Assembly (NCBI GenBank): GCA_947623955.1
Contig: CANQIP010000002.1
Span: forward strand, 1 to 64,000
Length of the DNA stretch: 64,000 nt
Direction: 5' to 3'
DNA from: an uncultured Clostridia bacterium
Lineage (GTDB): Bacteria > Bacillota > Clostridia > UBA1381
In this document: positions 8,975-17,371 of the stretch, one piece after another
Layout of the letters: every line of letters begins with the position of its first letter
Position numbering within the stretch: position 1 is the stretch's first letter
Translations under genes and position numbers: made by a program
Notes under the pieces: model-generated
What the model saw: only the letters and a program-made list of their open reading frames with translations
Told to the model about the DNA's origin: nothing
The model's database searches: none

Positions 8975-9003
8975 AGTATAATATAAAATTGTTACATTGT
9001 CAA
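8975..9003 (-). promoter_or_regulatory. Sigma-A promoter of yabE
   Basis: Minus-strand TTGACA, 17-bp spacer, TATACT. Upstream of it TTACAATTTTAT occurs twice in tandem (about 9012-9045), a possible UP element or regulator site. Confidence 0.75.
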
Positions 9004-9105
9004 TAGTTTTGTTACAATTTTATTACAAATATTACAATTTTATGATAAGTATTGTTTCTGTATGTTATATTTATATGCCGAAAATTACAAATTATTACAG
9101 CAAAT

Positions 9106-9134
9106 TTGACAAAACGGACAAAATTGTATATAAT
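9106..9134 (+). promoter_or_regulatory. Consensus sigma-A promoter of the ArsR gene
   Basis: TTGACA, 17-bp spacer, TATAAT: a perfect consensus promoter. The predicted start falls in the tandem ATGAACA repeats just downstream, so a repressor bound there would block it. Confidence 0.85.
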
Positions 9135-9138
9135 ATAT

Positions 9139-9162
9139 ATGAACACATGAACATATGAATGG
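9139..9162 (+). promoter_or_regulatory. Tandem ATGAACA operator-like repeats
   Basis: Three consecutive 8-bp units ATGAACAC, ATGAACAT and ATGAATGG lie between the -10 box and the start codon. TGAACA is the half-site of many ArsR/SmtB operators, normally arranged as an inverted repeat; here the units are direct. Autorepression by the downstream regulator is inferred. Confidence 0.55.
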
Positions 9163-9172
9163 AGTGGTAACA

Positions 9173-9517
9173 ATGGATATGTGTGAGTCCTGCCAATACA
9201 ATATGCAGGTTATAGAAAAAATAAAGAACGAAGTTCCCGACAACGAACTCACGACGAAGCTTGCCGATATGTTCAAGGTGTTCGGCGACAATACGAGAAT
9301 ACGCATTTTGTGGACGCTTTTCGATAAGGAGATGTGCGTGTACGATATTGCCGAAAAGCTCAGCATGAGCCAGTCGGCAATCAGCCACCAGCTTAAAACG
9401 CTCCGCCAGGCGCGTCTTATCAAATCCCGCCGCGACGGCAAAAACGCGTTCTACTCCATTGACGACGACCACGTAAAAAAAATTATCGAGCAAATGGTAA
9501 TACACATTGAAGAATAA
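9173..9517 (+). CDS. ArsR/SmtB-family metal-responsive repressor
   Basis: 114 residues from the ATG at 9173, preferred over the in-frame ATG at 9155 because GGAGTGG lies 5 bp upstream. The winged helix is clear (DIAEKLSMSQSAISHQLKTL, residues 58-77). The alpha-5 zinc site of SmtB/CzrA proteins is complete: Asp98-x-His100-x10-His111-x2-Glu114. Cys55 in the alpha-3 EMCVYD motif and Cys4/Cys7 at the N-terminus could form the second (alpha-3N) site. Predicted zinc or related-metal derepressed repressor. No exporter gene follows, so its target may be itself and distant loci. Confidence 0.9.
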   Translation: MDMCESCQYNMQVIEKIKNEVPDNELTTKLADMFKVFGDNTRIRILWTLFDKEMCVYDIAEKLSMSQSAISHQLKTLRQARLIKSRRDGKNAFYSIDDDHVKKIIEQMVIHIEE

Positions 9518-9615
9518 ACGTATCTATATAGGAAGATAAATTTTTATGCCGCGCTTTGCCGCATAAAAAAGACGCCGTACGGCGGTGCGAGATAAAACAG
9601 TATAGAAAGAGTACT

Positions 9616-9656
9616 CAAAAAGCGCAAAATATAATTTTATATTCTGCGTTTTTTGA
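9616..9656 (+). terminator. Hairpin downstream of the ArsR gene
   Basis: AAAAAGCGCA pairs with TGCGTTTTTT, extended by AAATATA/TATATT, and ends in a T run. Probable bidirectional terminator. The rest of 9518-9746 holds a palindrome (TTTTTATGC/GCATAAAAA at 9541-9569) without a T tail and no gene. Confidence 0.6.
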
Positions 9657-9746
9657 TTTATATAGAGGCGAGTACCACTGTGTTATGCTTGCTAAAAGCT
9701 AAAAAATTGCAAAAAATATTGTGTGTCTATATAAGATATTTTATTC

Positions 9747-9775
9747 TTGACAGATCATTGATTTTATGGTATAAT
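9747..9775 (+). promoter_or_regulatory. Consensus promoter of the barnase-barstar pair
   Basis: TTGACA, 17-bp spacer, TATAAT. Both boxes are perfect, placing transcription start about 40 bp before the GAAAGGA ribosome site of the toxin gene. Confidence 0.85.
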
Positions 9776-9824
9776 ATCTAAAAAAGATAGTTGTTTGTAA
9801 TATTACTAAAGAAAGGAATTTGAT

Positions 9825-10412
9825 ATGGAATTAGACTCAACGCTTAAAATGACAATTATAACCTTAAAAATGTTGGGTATAGACGGGTTTTCACCTGTTG
9901 TGTCGGAAAGCTATCAATGGACGAGATGGCAGACTAATTTCGGACCGTTCACATGTGCGTATTGCGCCGAAATGAGCGGACGAATATTCCACAAAAATAA
10001 TCCGCCGTATCCTATGCCGGGAGAAGTACATCCCAATTGCAATTGTACACTGATTGTGTTATTATGTATAAAGGCGGGTACCGCCACAATAGACGGTTTA
10101 AACGGTGCGGATTATTATCTTGCCCACTATAGCAGCTTGCCTGAAAATTACATAACAAAATCAGAAGCCAGACTGAAAGGATGGAAACGATATAAGGGGA
10201 ATTTAAGAGATGTAATTTTAAACGGCACTATCGGAGGTGATATTTATAAGAACAGAAATAAAAATCTGCCGGAAGCTGCGGGGCGAGTGTGGTATGAAGC
10301 TGATATAAACTATACGGGCGGCTATAGGAATACTCACAGAATACTGTATTCAAACGATGGATTATTGTTTGTGACTTACGATCACTATGAAACATTTTAC
10401 GAAATAAAATAG
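9825..10412 (+). CDS. Barnase-type ribonuclease fused to a phage MuF-like domain
   Basis: 195 residues with no signal peptide. Residues 36-80 carry Cys44-x2-Cys47 and His69-Pro-Asn-Cys72-x-Cys74, the zinc-knuckle signature at the end of phage minor-head (Mu gpF/SPP1 gp7) proteins. Residues 105-195 are a barnase: LPENYITKSEA, GGDIYKNR and EADINYTGGYRNTHRILYS match barnase closely. All catalytic residues are retained by motif position: Lys124, Arg154, Glu158 (general base), Arg168, Arg172 and His187 (general acid). It is followed 9 bp later by barstar. The two genes are visibly more AT-rich than their neighbours, suggesting transfer, perhaps as a phage remnant. Confidence 0.92.
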   Translation: MELDSTLKMTIITLKMLGIDGFSPVVSESYQWTRWQTNFGPFTCAYCAEMSGRIFHKNNPPYPMPGEVHPNCNCTLIVLLCIKAGTATIDGLNGADYYLAHYSSLPENYITKSEARLKGWKRYKGNLRDVILNGTIGGDIYKNRNKNLPEAAGRVWYEADINYTGGYRNTHRILYSNDGLLFVTYDHYETFYEIK

Positions 10413-10421
10413 GAGGGAACT

Positions 10422-10709
10422 ATGACGAATTATACGGTAAATTTAAGAAATGTAAAAACCTTGTATTCATTATATCAAGAATTAAAAGACGGTCTTCGTT
10501 TTCCTGAATATTGCGGAAGGAATATGGACGCTATTTGGGATTGTATTACATGGGATATTGAAATTCCCGCGACTATTTATATTGAAGGCATAAATTGCCT
10601 GCCCAAAGATTTAAAAAAACAAAAAGATATATTGATAGAATTGCTGACCGATGCGGTTGAATGGTACAAGAAAATAGGCATGGAGTTAAATGTCATTTAT
10701 GATGATTAA
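10422..10709 (+). CDS. Barstar-family ribonuclease inhibitor
   Basis: 95 residues. The barnase-binding helix is intact: Tyr30, Gly32, Asn34, Asp36, Trp39 and Asp40 in PEYCGRNMDAIWDC align with barstar Tyr29, Gly31, Asn33, Asp35, Trp38 and Asp39. Asp40 would fill the RNase active site. Cytoplasmic immunity protein for the upstream toxin, co-transcribed with its own GGAGGG ribosome site. Length matches the family (about 90). Confidence 0.93.
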   Translation: MTNYTVNLRNVKTLYSLYQELKDGLRFPEYCGRNMDAIWDCITWDIEIPATIYIEGINCLPKDLKKQKDILIELLTDAVEWYKKIGMELNVIYDD

Positions 10710-10715
10710 AGTATA

Positions 10716-10796
10716 AAACGGAGCAGAAACTGCTCCGTTTATGACAATAAAATTACTGTTTTATCTCACGCCACCGTAAGGCGTCTTTTCTTTTTA
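10716..10796 (+). terminator. Double terminator after barstar
   Basis: Two hairpins: AAACGGAGCAG/CTGCTCCGTTT (10716-10740), then ACGCC/GGCGT (10768-10784) followed by CTTTTCTTTTTA. The second ends within the last codons of the convergent mgsA gene, isolating the toxin unit. Confidence 0.8.
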
Positions 10797-11198
10797 ATTT
10801 TTCGGATTGACTATATCGCGCCAATCGAGGTCTCCGCGTTCAAGTCCGTGTATAAGAACCTCGGCGGTCGCACTGTTTGTCGCTATCGGTATGTTGTGCA
10901 TATCGCAGAGCCTCAAAAGCGAGAATACGTCGGGCTCGTAGCCCTCCGCGCTCAGCGGGTCGCGGAAAAACAGCACAAGGTCTATTTCGTTGTACGCCAC
11001 TCTCGCGCCAATCTGCTGGTCGCCGCCCTGCGGTCCGGGAAGAAAGCGGTAGATGTTCAGCCCGGTACTCTCGCTTACGAGTTTACCCGTCGTACCCGTC
11101 GCAAATAGCGAGTGGCGCGACAATATACCCGAATATGCTATACAGAACTGTATCATAAGCTCCTTCTTCTTGTCGTGTGCAATGAGTGCAATATTCAT
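10794..11198 (-). CDS. mgsA: Methylglyoxal synthase
   Basis: 134 residues, the usual family length. Converts dihydroxyacetone phosphate to methylglyoxal and phosphate. [12 protein letters not shown] at the N-terminus, ATGTTGKL (phosphate binding), [13 protein letters not shown] with the catalytic Asp, and [24 protein letters not shown] are all typical. Follows minD by about 30 bp, a neighbourhood common in Firmicutes. Confidence 0.95.
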   Translation of the reverse strand: MNIALIAHDKKKELMIQFCIAYSGILSRHSLFATGTTGKLVSESTGLNIYRFLPGPQGGDQQIGARVAYNEIDLVLFFRDPLSAEGYEPDVFSLLRLCDMHNIPIATNSATAEVLIHGLERGDLDWRDIVNPKN

Positions 11199-11228
11199 GA
11201 GATTTACCGTCCTTTCACCGTCTGTGTC

Positions 11229-12020
11229 TTACTGCCTTCTCCTTTGAAATAACCGTCTTAAAAATCCCTTTTTCTCGTCAAAATCCATAACGGGTACTTC
11301 CTCGCCGTCTATACGCGCGGCAATATTCTTAAACGCCGTACCTGCGCGGGAATATGTATTCGTAACCGCTATCTCACCCTTCAGCGCGGATATTGCAAGC
11401 TCCTCGTCGTCGGGTATAAGCCCTGCCACCGGCACCTGCAGCCTGTCCACGCACTCGTCCACATTTATCATAATTCCGCGCTCGATCATATCGGGACGTA
11501 TGCGGTTTATTATGACCTTTATATCCGTAACGCCCATATCTTCAAGCACGGACACGGTTCTGTCCGCGTCGCGCAAAGCGGTAAGCTCGGGCATCGTGAC
11601 GATAAGCGCGGCGTCAGCCGCCGGCGCGGCGTACAGAAATCCGCCCTCTATCCCTGCGGGAACGTCAACTATACAGTATTCAAACCGCGCTCTTATCTGT
11701 TCCCACACATTTTTTACCGCCTCGTCGCTCAAAAACGATATGCCGCGTGTCTGCGGCGCGGGAATAAAATAGAGATTTTCAAATTTCCTGTCCTTTATAA
11801 CCGCGTCGTCGAGACTGCAGCCGCCGTCGATAACGTCTGAAATATCGTATACAATATCGCTCTCCAGACCGAGAACAATGTCCAGATTACGAAGTCCCAT
11901 ATCCATATCCACCACCGCAGTAAGATGTCCTCTTAAAGCGAGCGCCGCACCGAGGTTCGCGGTCGTGGTTGTTTTACCCGTGCCGCCCTTGCCGGACGCC
12001 GTTATGATGATTTTTCCCAT
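11229..12020 (-). CDS. minD: Septum site-determining ATPase MinD
   Basis: 263 residues from the ATG at 12020 (MGKIIITASGKGGTGKTT). An in-frame ATG 30 bp upstream lies almost at the predicted transcription start and would add an atypical extension. The deviant Walker A GKGGTGKTT has Thr where most MinD have Val. DMDMGLRNLDIVLG and DVPAGIE are the other nucleotide motifs. MinD activates MinC at the membrane to prevent polar septa. No minE follows; mgsA does. Confidence 0.93.
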   Translation of the reverse strand: MGKIIITASGKGGTGKTTTTANLGAALALRGHLTAVVDMDMGLRNLDIVLGLESDIVYDISDVIDGGCSLDDAVIKDRKFENLYFIPAPQTRGISFLSDEAVKNVWEQIRARFEYCIVDVPAGIEGGFLYAAPAADAALIVTMPELTALRDADRTVSVLEDMGVTDIKVIINRIRPDMIERGIMINVDECVDRLQVPVAGLIPDDEELAISALKGEIAVTNTYSRAGTAFKNIAARIDGEEVPVMDFDEKKGFLRRLFQRRRQ

Positions 12021-12058
12021 AGCCTGTCTTATTCCTTTCAACTGCGGCATATATACAG

Positions 12059-12087
12059 ATTATACCACGGTTTCCTGTGTTTGTCCA
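12059..12087 (-). promoter_or_regulatory. Internal promoter for minD-mgsA
   Basis: Minus-strand TGGACA, 17-bp spacer, TATAAT in the 134-bp gap between minC and minD, so minD-mgsA can be expressed separately from the upstream shape genes. Confidence 0.65.
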
Positions 12088-12154
12088 TATTTTTACGAAA
12101 AATTATACAAATATTTTTAATATATCTATACAAAAATTGTATATGTTGAGTATG

Positions 12155-12868
12155 CTATTCCGTCTTGCGTATATCAAAATCCTCGGTCACTATTCTGTCG
12201 TCACGGAGATACGCCTTTTTCATACCGCCGCGGAAATCGTTTTTATCGTAATAGCTGTGAGTACCCGATACGCGTATATCCGACGGAGCCATGTCGAGCG
12301 CGATAACGTATGCGGCTTTGTTGCCCATGCAGCCCGCCTCGACCTGTCCGAGCAGCCTGCCCAGCACGATCACGTTACCGACCGCCGCTACCTTACCGTC
12401 CTCCTCGACGTCGCCGACAAGCACGAGATGCCCGTCGGACTCTACCTTCCTGCCGCCGCGCACCACACCCTCGTAAAATCTGGCGCGGCTCGACTTGAAA
12501 TTCGTCGTAACGACCTCGCGTATCTCGCGGAACTGCGCGTCGTCGTCGGACGCTGTTTCCTCTTTTAAATTCTCCGGCAGTTCGAGCGTCTTTTCCGCGA
12601 AGTCCTCCTCCGTTCTGCGGCGTTCACCGTAATTTATCGTGCTTTCCGGCAGCATAGCCTTAACTATCGCCTCAAGACGCATCTTGTCGCTTTCGGTAAG
12701 CTGACGTCCGGCAAAATATATGTTGCAGTGACCGTCGCCGAAAAATCTGCGGAATTGGCGCAGCTTGTCATAGAGAGAATTTGTTATATCCGAAACGGAA
12801 CTGTTCTCGTCGAGATAAATCTTAACGCCGTCACCCGTTCCCTTCAGCTTTATAATTTCCTTTTCCAT
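12155..12868 (-). CDS. minC: Septum site-determining protein MinC
   Basis: 237 residues. The variable N-terminal FtsZ-inhibiting domain (1-105) includes VSDITNSLYDKLRQFRRFFGD and RQLTESD. An acidic linker leads to the C-terminal right-handed beta-helix dimerisation/MinD-binding domain (about 120-225) with GGRKVESDGHLVLVGDVEEDG, NVIVLGRLLGQVEAGCMGN. The ribosome site GGGGGC lies upstream of ATG. Twenty bp after mrdA in the same operon. Confidence 0.93.
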   Translation of the reverse strand: MEKEIIKLKGTGDGVKIYLDENSSVSDITNSLYDKLRQFRRFFGDGHCNIYFAGRQLTESDKMRLEAIVKAMLPESTINYGERRRTEEDFAEKTLELPENLKEETASDDDAQFREIREVVTTNFKSSRARFYEGVVRGGRKVESDGHLVLVGDVEEDGKVAAVGNVIVLGRLLGQVEAGCMGNKAAYVIALDMAPSDIRVSGTHSYYDKNDFRGGMKKAYLRDDRIVTEDFDIRKTE

Positions 12869-12888
12869 GACAATGCCCCCTTTGTTTA

Positions 12889-14976
12889 TTATTCTTCGTA
12901 ATCTGTTGTCTGCGGCGTCTGTGTCGGCGCACTCGTCGGCTGCAGCTTAAAATACGCGTCGAAAATATCCTTCGCGACAAGCGCGGCGTTTGTGCCTCTT
13001 ACGCCGTGTTCGAGTACGACCGCAACGGCTATTTCGGGATTGTCAAACGGCGCGTACGCGATAAACACCGCGTTATTTGAGCCGTCGCCGACCTGCGCCG
13101 TACCCGTTTTACCTCCGACCTGTATGCCGTAATTTGCGAATACCTCCGCCGCGCTGCCCTCGTCGGCAACCTTCTTCATACCCTGCTTTACGGCGTTTAT
13201 ATCCTCCGGTTTCATGTCGATTTGATCCACGATTTCGGGATTAAACTCCTTCACGATCGAACCGTCCACCGACGAGCGTATACTCTTTACAAGATTTACT
13301 TTAAGCCTCGTGCCGCCCGACGCTATCGTCGCGGCGTAATTCGCAAGCTGCACCGGCGTAAACAGACTGTACGACTGACCGATAGCCGCCTGCAGCGTGT
13401 CGCCGTCGTACCAGTCCTGACTTGTCACGTTCGTAACGACCTGTTTCTTGTATTCGGGGCTTGCCATATGACCCGACGTTTCCTCCGGCAGTTCTATACC
13501 CGTATGCTCGCCGAGACCGAATTTCTTCGCGTACTCGCCCAGCACCGTTATATTCAGCCGCCTTCCCACCTCGTAGAAGAAGTAGTTGCAGGAATTTTCA
13601 AGTGCCGCCGTGACATTCTGTCTGCCGTGCGTCAGCCTGTACTCGTTCCATATCCAGCAGGCGGGCTGGTAGTCGTTGTAAACTCTGTAAACACCCTCGT
13701 CGACAATTATCTCATTCGTGGTAATATTGCCCGTTTCAAGTCCCGCTATCGCGGTAAGCGGCTTAAACGTCGAACCCGGGCTGTACGTGCCGCACACGGC
13801 TCTGTTAAACATCGGACGCGCCTCGTTTTCCACAAGCGAGCCGTAGTCCTCGTCAAACCGCGACATATCATACGTCGGATACGACGCTATCGCGAGCGTG
13901 TCGCCCGTTTTAATATCGAGCACCACCGCCGCGCCCGCGTCGCAGTCCGCGCCGTCCTTAGGCTTTACTCCACTCGCGGCGCGTATCGCCTGTATGTTAT
14001 TCGCGAGCGACTCCTCCGCAACCTTCTGCAAATCGGAGTCTATGGTAAGAACAATGTAATCACCCGGTACAGGCTCGGTGTCGTTCAAAATCGTTATATC
14101 CTTGCCATTGACCTCTTTTGTCGTACCCTTCGTACCGTCCGTGCCGCGCAGGTACTTTTCGCCCCAAAGCTCTATGCCCTGCTTGCCTATTATATCGTTG
14201 TAGCCGTACCCCAAATCCTTGTTTTCCTCGTACTCCTTCGCGCTTATCTTACCCGTCCTGCCGAGTATGTGCGTCGCAAGCCCCGGCATATCGTAATTTC
14301 GTATATAGTCGTTTATAACCGATATACCCTTAAACTCGTCCTGCCTCTCCTTTATCTGCATTACCGCCTCGACGGGTATATCCTCGGCTATCGTGAAAAG
14401 CACCGTCTGCGACAGACCACTCACCTCTGCGCAGTAACGTATACCCACAATTCTGCGCTGCTCGTCCTCGCTGAATTCACCGCCTATGTTGTAGCGGCGT
14501 TTTAAAAGCTGCACGACGTCGCTCGCGCTCATTGTCTCGTTAATGCCCATAGACGCGTTCGACGAAAACCACGCAGTGCGCTCGTCGTCTGCCGAGCCGT
14601 CCTCGTTTTCGTCCTCAAACTCAAACCTATACGGCGCGAAGCTTATCGGCAGATTGTCGAAGTACTCGCAGTTGTTCGCGTAAAGAACGTCGATAAGCTT
14701 TTTTATTATACCGTTAAGCTCATCGTCCTTCAAATCCGTTTTCTGCATCACAACGGAGTACCCGACCTTGTTTGAAACAAGGCGCGTACCGTATCTGTCC
14801 AAAATCTCCCCGCGCGGAGCTTTCGCGATTATGTTAGTTGTAAGACGCTCGTTCGCGACCGTAACGTACTGGTCGCCCTTCACAAGCTGCAAGTCAAACA
14901 ACTTCCACATCACCGCACAGAACATGAGAACCATTATCGTGCTTATAACGTAAAATCTCGCTTTACTGTTAGGCAT
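12889..14976 (-). CDS. mrdA: Penicillin-binding protein 2 (elongasome transpeptidase)
   Basis: 695 residues. One N-terminal membrane helix (about 8-28), a dimerisation/pedestal domain beginning APRGEILDRYG, and a C-terminal transpeptidase. Active-site motifs are Ser402-Thr-Phe-Lys405, Ser462-Cys-Asn464 and Lys623-Thr-Gly. Cross-links peptidoglycan during cell elongation together with MreCD. Ends in a Pro/Thr-rich tail (PTSAPTQTPQTT). One bp downstream of mreD, hence coupled. Confidence 0.95.
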   Translation of the reverse strand: MPNSKARFYVISTIMVLMFCAVMWKLFDLQLVKGDQYVTVANERLTTNIIAKAPRGEILDRYGTRLVSNKVGYSVVMQKTDLKDDELNGIIKKLIDVLYANNCEYFDNLPISFAPYRFEFEDENEDGSADDERTAWFSSNASMGINETMSASDVVQLLKRRYNIGGEFSEDEQRRIVGIRYCAEVSGLSQTVLFTIAEDIPVEAVMQIKERQDEFKGISVINDYIRNYDMPGLATHILGRTGKISAKEYEENKDLGYGYNDIIGKQGIELWGEKYLRGTDGTKGTTKEVNGKDITILNDTEPVPGDYIVLTIDSDLQKVAEESLANNIQAIRAASGVKPKDGADCDAGAAVVLDIKTGDTLAIASYPTYDMSRFDEDYGSLVENEARPMFNRAVCGTYSPGSTFKPLTAIAGLETGNITTNEIIVDEGVYRVYNDYQPACWIWNEYRLTHGRQNVTAALENSCNYFFYEVGRRLNITVLGEYAKKFGLGEHTGIELPEETSGHMASPEYKKQVVTNVTSQDWYDGDTLQAAIGQSYSLFTPVQLANYAATIASGGTRLKVNLVKSIRSSVDGSIVKEFNPEIVDQIDMKPEDINAVKQGMKKVADEGSAAEVFANYGIQVGGKTGTAQVGDGSNNAVFIAYAPFDNPEIAVAVVLEHGVRGTNAALVAKDIFDAYFKLQPTSAPTQTPQTTDYEE

Positions 14977-14977
14977 C

Positions 14978-15493
14978 TTACACCAAATCTCCTATTAACA
15001 GCTTTTTCTTATCTTCTTTATACATTGTGCGTTTCAAAAGCGGATAAATGAGTATTACGAACGCCGTGTTCACCGCCGCGAACGGCAGCACGGAATAAAG
15101 CAGCGTATCTACTGTAATATTCCCCGCGTCGATAAATCGGAATACGGTTTCCATAACTCCCGATATGATAAACGTCAGCGCGAAAGCCTTTACCGCCTTG
15201 CTTATATAAAGCGGCTTTGCCTTAACCGCGAAAACGACCATACCCGCGTAGAAAATATAAAGCGCCGTCACTATATAGCTGCGTCCGGTAAACGCTCCTG
15301 CGATAAACGCGCATATTCCGCTTACCGCGGCAGCGGTAACACCGTCCTCCTCCATCAGCGCGGCGCATACCGTAAACGGCAGCACAATGAACGGCACGGC
15401 GTTAAAGACGTGTATTCCCGAAAGAACCACCGTCTGCACAAGAAATATACAGAATATCCACACGCCGAATTTAAAGTTTCGCATATCCGTCAC
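14978..15493 (-). CDS. mreD: Rod shape-determining protein MreD
   Basis: 171-residue membrane protein with about five hydrophobic segments and little soluble sequence, the usual MreD size. Identification rests mainly on its place between mreC (4 bp upstream) and mrdA (1 bp downstream), since MreD sequences diverge strongly. Confidence 0.88.
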   Translation of the reverse strand: MTDMRNFKFGVWIFCIFLVQTVVLSGIHVFNAVPFIVLPFTVCAALMEEDGVTAAAVSGICAFIAGAFTGRSYIVTALYIFYAGMVVFAVKAKPLYISKAVKAFALTFIISGVMETVFRFIDAGNITVDTLLYSVLPFAAVNTAFVILIYPLLKRTMYKEDKKKLLIGDLV

Positions 15494-15497
15494 CCAA

Positions 15498-16325
15498 TCA
15501 ATTCATTCCGTTTATCACAAGCACGCCGTACAGCCGCGAAAAATCAACCGACGGCTCAATAACCGCGTAATTGAGATTACCCATCGCGTCCGCGTTTACC
15601 TCTCTCACCGAACCCACCGTAAGACCGTCGGGGTACACCCCTCCGGCTGCCGTCGTTTCGAGAAGGTCGCCCACGATAAGGTTGGAGTCCTTATCTATAA
15701 ACGTCATCCTGCACACGCTGCTGCGGTACATCTCCCTGTCGCCCTCAACGACGGCGACATCGCCCGTTCTCGATATTTTAACGCCGAGCGCGTTATCGGG
15801 GCCTATAATCGTCGAAACGAGCGACCAGTTCGGGCCCGTTTCCACGACCTTGCCCACCACGCCGTCAGGCGTTATGACCGCGTTGCCGACGTTTATGCCC
15901 GAGAGCGAGCCTTTGCTTATTTCTATCATGTCGTACCAGTTGTTCGGCGAGTACGCTATAACGGTCGCCGCGACGGTCGTGTACTCGCTTATATTTTGCT
16001 TAAGCTCCAAAAGCTCCTTCAGAGTTTCGTTTTCTTCTCTGTAGTTCGTAATGTCGCGGTTCTGTTTTTTAAGCTCGTTAATCTCCGCGACAAGACGCTC
16101 GTTCTCTTCCTTATACGCTCCCGACTCAGCCAAAAAATCGCCTGTGCTTTTTACGCTGTTCGCTATATACGCAAACCCACTCTGAAACGGAGCGAAAACA
16201 CTTCTTATCGCGTTTGAAACGGGATTTGAACCGCCGAAATGCGCTATCGCGACGCACAAAAGCACGATTGCCGTGACTATCGCCGCGATCCTTACGCTTT
16301 TTTTCTTTAATAGTGATGATAACAT
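15498..16325 (-). CDS. mreC: Rod shape-determining protein MreC
   Basis: 275 residues from the ATG at 16325, which has GGGGGC 8 bp upstream; the in-frame ATG at 16340 has no ribosome site. One membrane span (about 10-28), a coiled coil (about 55-100, KEENERLVAEINELKKQNRD) and the beta-barrel MreC domain with VIAYSPNNWYDMIEISKGS, AVITPDGVVGKV. Extracytoplasmic scaffold linking MreB to PBP2. Confidence 0.94.
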   Translation of the reverse strand: MLSSLLKKKSVRIAAIVTAIVLLCVAIAHFGGSNPVSNAIRSVFAPFQSGFAYIANSVKSTGDFLAESGAYKEENERLVAEINELKKQNRDITNYREENETLKELLELKQNISEYTTVAATVIAYSPNNWYDMIEISKGSLSGINVGNAVITPDGVVGKVVETGPNWSLVSTIIGPDNALGVKISRTGDVAVVEGDREMYRSSVCRMTFIDKDSNLIVGDLLETTAAGGVYPDGLTVGSVREVNADAMGNLNYAVIEPSVDFSRLYGVLVINGMN

Positions 16326-16356
16326 TATTAAAGCCCCCATAAATAAGACTTGTGTA

Positions 16357-17358
16357 TTACTTCGCTTTGTCCGTAAGCTCCTTGATGTTTTCGAGCGACC
16401 TGCCCGTTCCTATCACAACGCAGTCAAGCGGGTATTCCGCGACATGCGTCGGGATTTTCGTGACCTCCGTTATAAGCTTGTCCAATCCCTTTATCAGCGC
16501 GCCGCCGCCCGTGAGCGTTATGCCGCGCTCCATAACGTCCGCCGCAAGTTCCGGCGGCGTGTTTTCGAGCGTCAGTTTTATAGCCTCGATCATCTCGTTT
16601 ATGTTCTCGCTTATTGCCTCTCTTATCTCGCTTTCCTTTATCTGCACCGTTTTCGGCAGTCCCGTGGACACGTCTCGTCCGCGCACCTCGCACGTAGCCT
16701 CCTCGTCGTCCTCGTAAGCCGACCCTATCGTCAGCTTTATGTCCTCTGCCATTTTGTCGCCTATGTTTATCTGATGTTCTTTTTTGAGATAGTTTACTAT
16801 CGCGCTGTCGAGCGCGTTACCCGCTATTCTTATCGAGCGCGACGACACCGTTCCGCCGAGCGAAATAACGGCCACCTCCGTCGTTCCGCCGCCTATATCG
16901 ACAACCATCGAGCCCGTCGCCTCGTTTACCGGCAGCGACGCGCCTATCGCGGCAGCCATCGGTTCGTCTATGAGAGCCACCGACTTCGCGCCCGCCTGTA
17001 TAACGGCCTCCTCGACCGCGCGGCGTTCAACCTCCGTTACGCCCGAAGGGATACAAACGATTACTCTGGGCTTAAAGATATTGCTGACGTTCGCCTCTTT
17101 TATAAACGCTCTTATCATAGCCTGTGTGATGTCGAAGTCGGCGATTACGCCGTCCTTTATCGGACGCACCGCAACGATATTCTCCGGCGTTCTGCCTATC
17201 ATTTCGTTAGCCGCGTTTCCGACGGCAAGCACCTTGCCCTCGTACTTGTCTATCGCAACAACCGACGGCTCGCGCACGACGATACCCTTTCCCTGCACGT
17301 ATACGAGTGTGTTCGCCGTTCCGAGATCAATTCCTATATCTTTGGTTAAAAATCCCAT
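16357..17358 (-). CDS. mreB: Rod shape-determining actin homologue MreB
   Basis: 333 residues. Actin-fold nucleotide motifs are clear: DIGIDLGTANTLVY (phosphate 1), MVVDIGGGTTEVAVISLG (phosphate 2) and GITLTGGGALIKGLDKL (adenosine). Forms membrane filaments guiding the elongation machinery. Preceded by GGAGA and followed by mreC after about 30 bp. Confidence 0.97.
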   Translation of the reverse strand: MGFLTKDIGIDLGTANTLVYVQGKGIVVREPSVVAIDKYEGKVLAVGNAANEMIGRTPENIVAVRPIKDGVIADFDITQAMIRAFIKEANVSNIFKPRVIVCIPSGVTEVERRAVEEAVIQAGAKSVALIDEPMAAAIGASLPVNEATGSMVVDIGGGTTEVAVISLGGTVSSRSIRIAGNALDSAIVNYLKKEHQINIGDKMAEDIKLTIGSAYEDDEEATCEVRGRDVSTGLPKTVQIKESEIREAISENINEMIEAIKLTLENTPPELAADVMERGITLTGGGALIKGLDKLITEVTKIPTHVAEYPLDCVVIGTGRSLENIKELTDKAK

Positions 17359-17371
17359 TTTATTTTCTCCT

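Noticed and set aside
9541-9569. Palindrome after the ArsR gene as its terminator
   Set aside because: The T run is on the 5' side of the stem and pairs with A; there is no T tail. The hairpin at 9616-9656 fits better.
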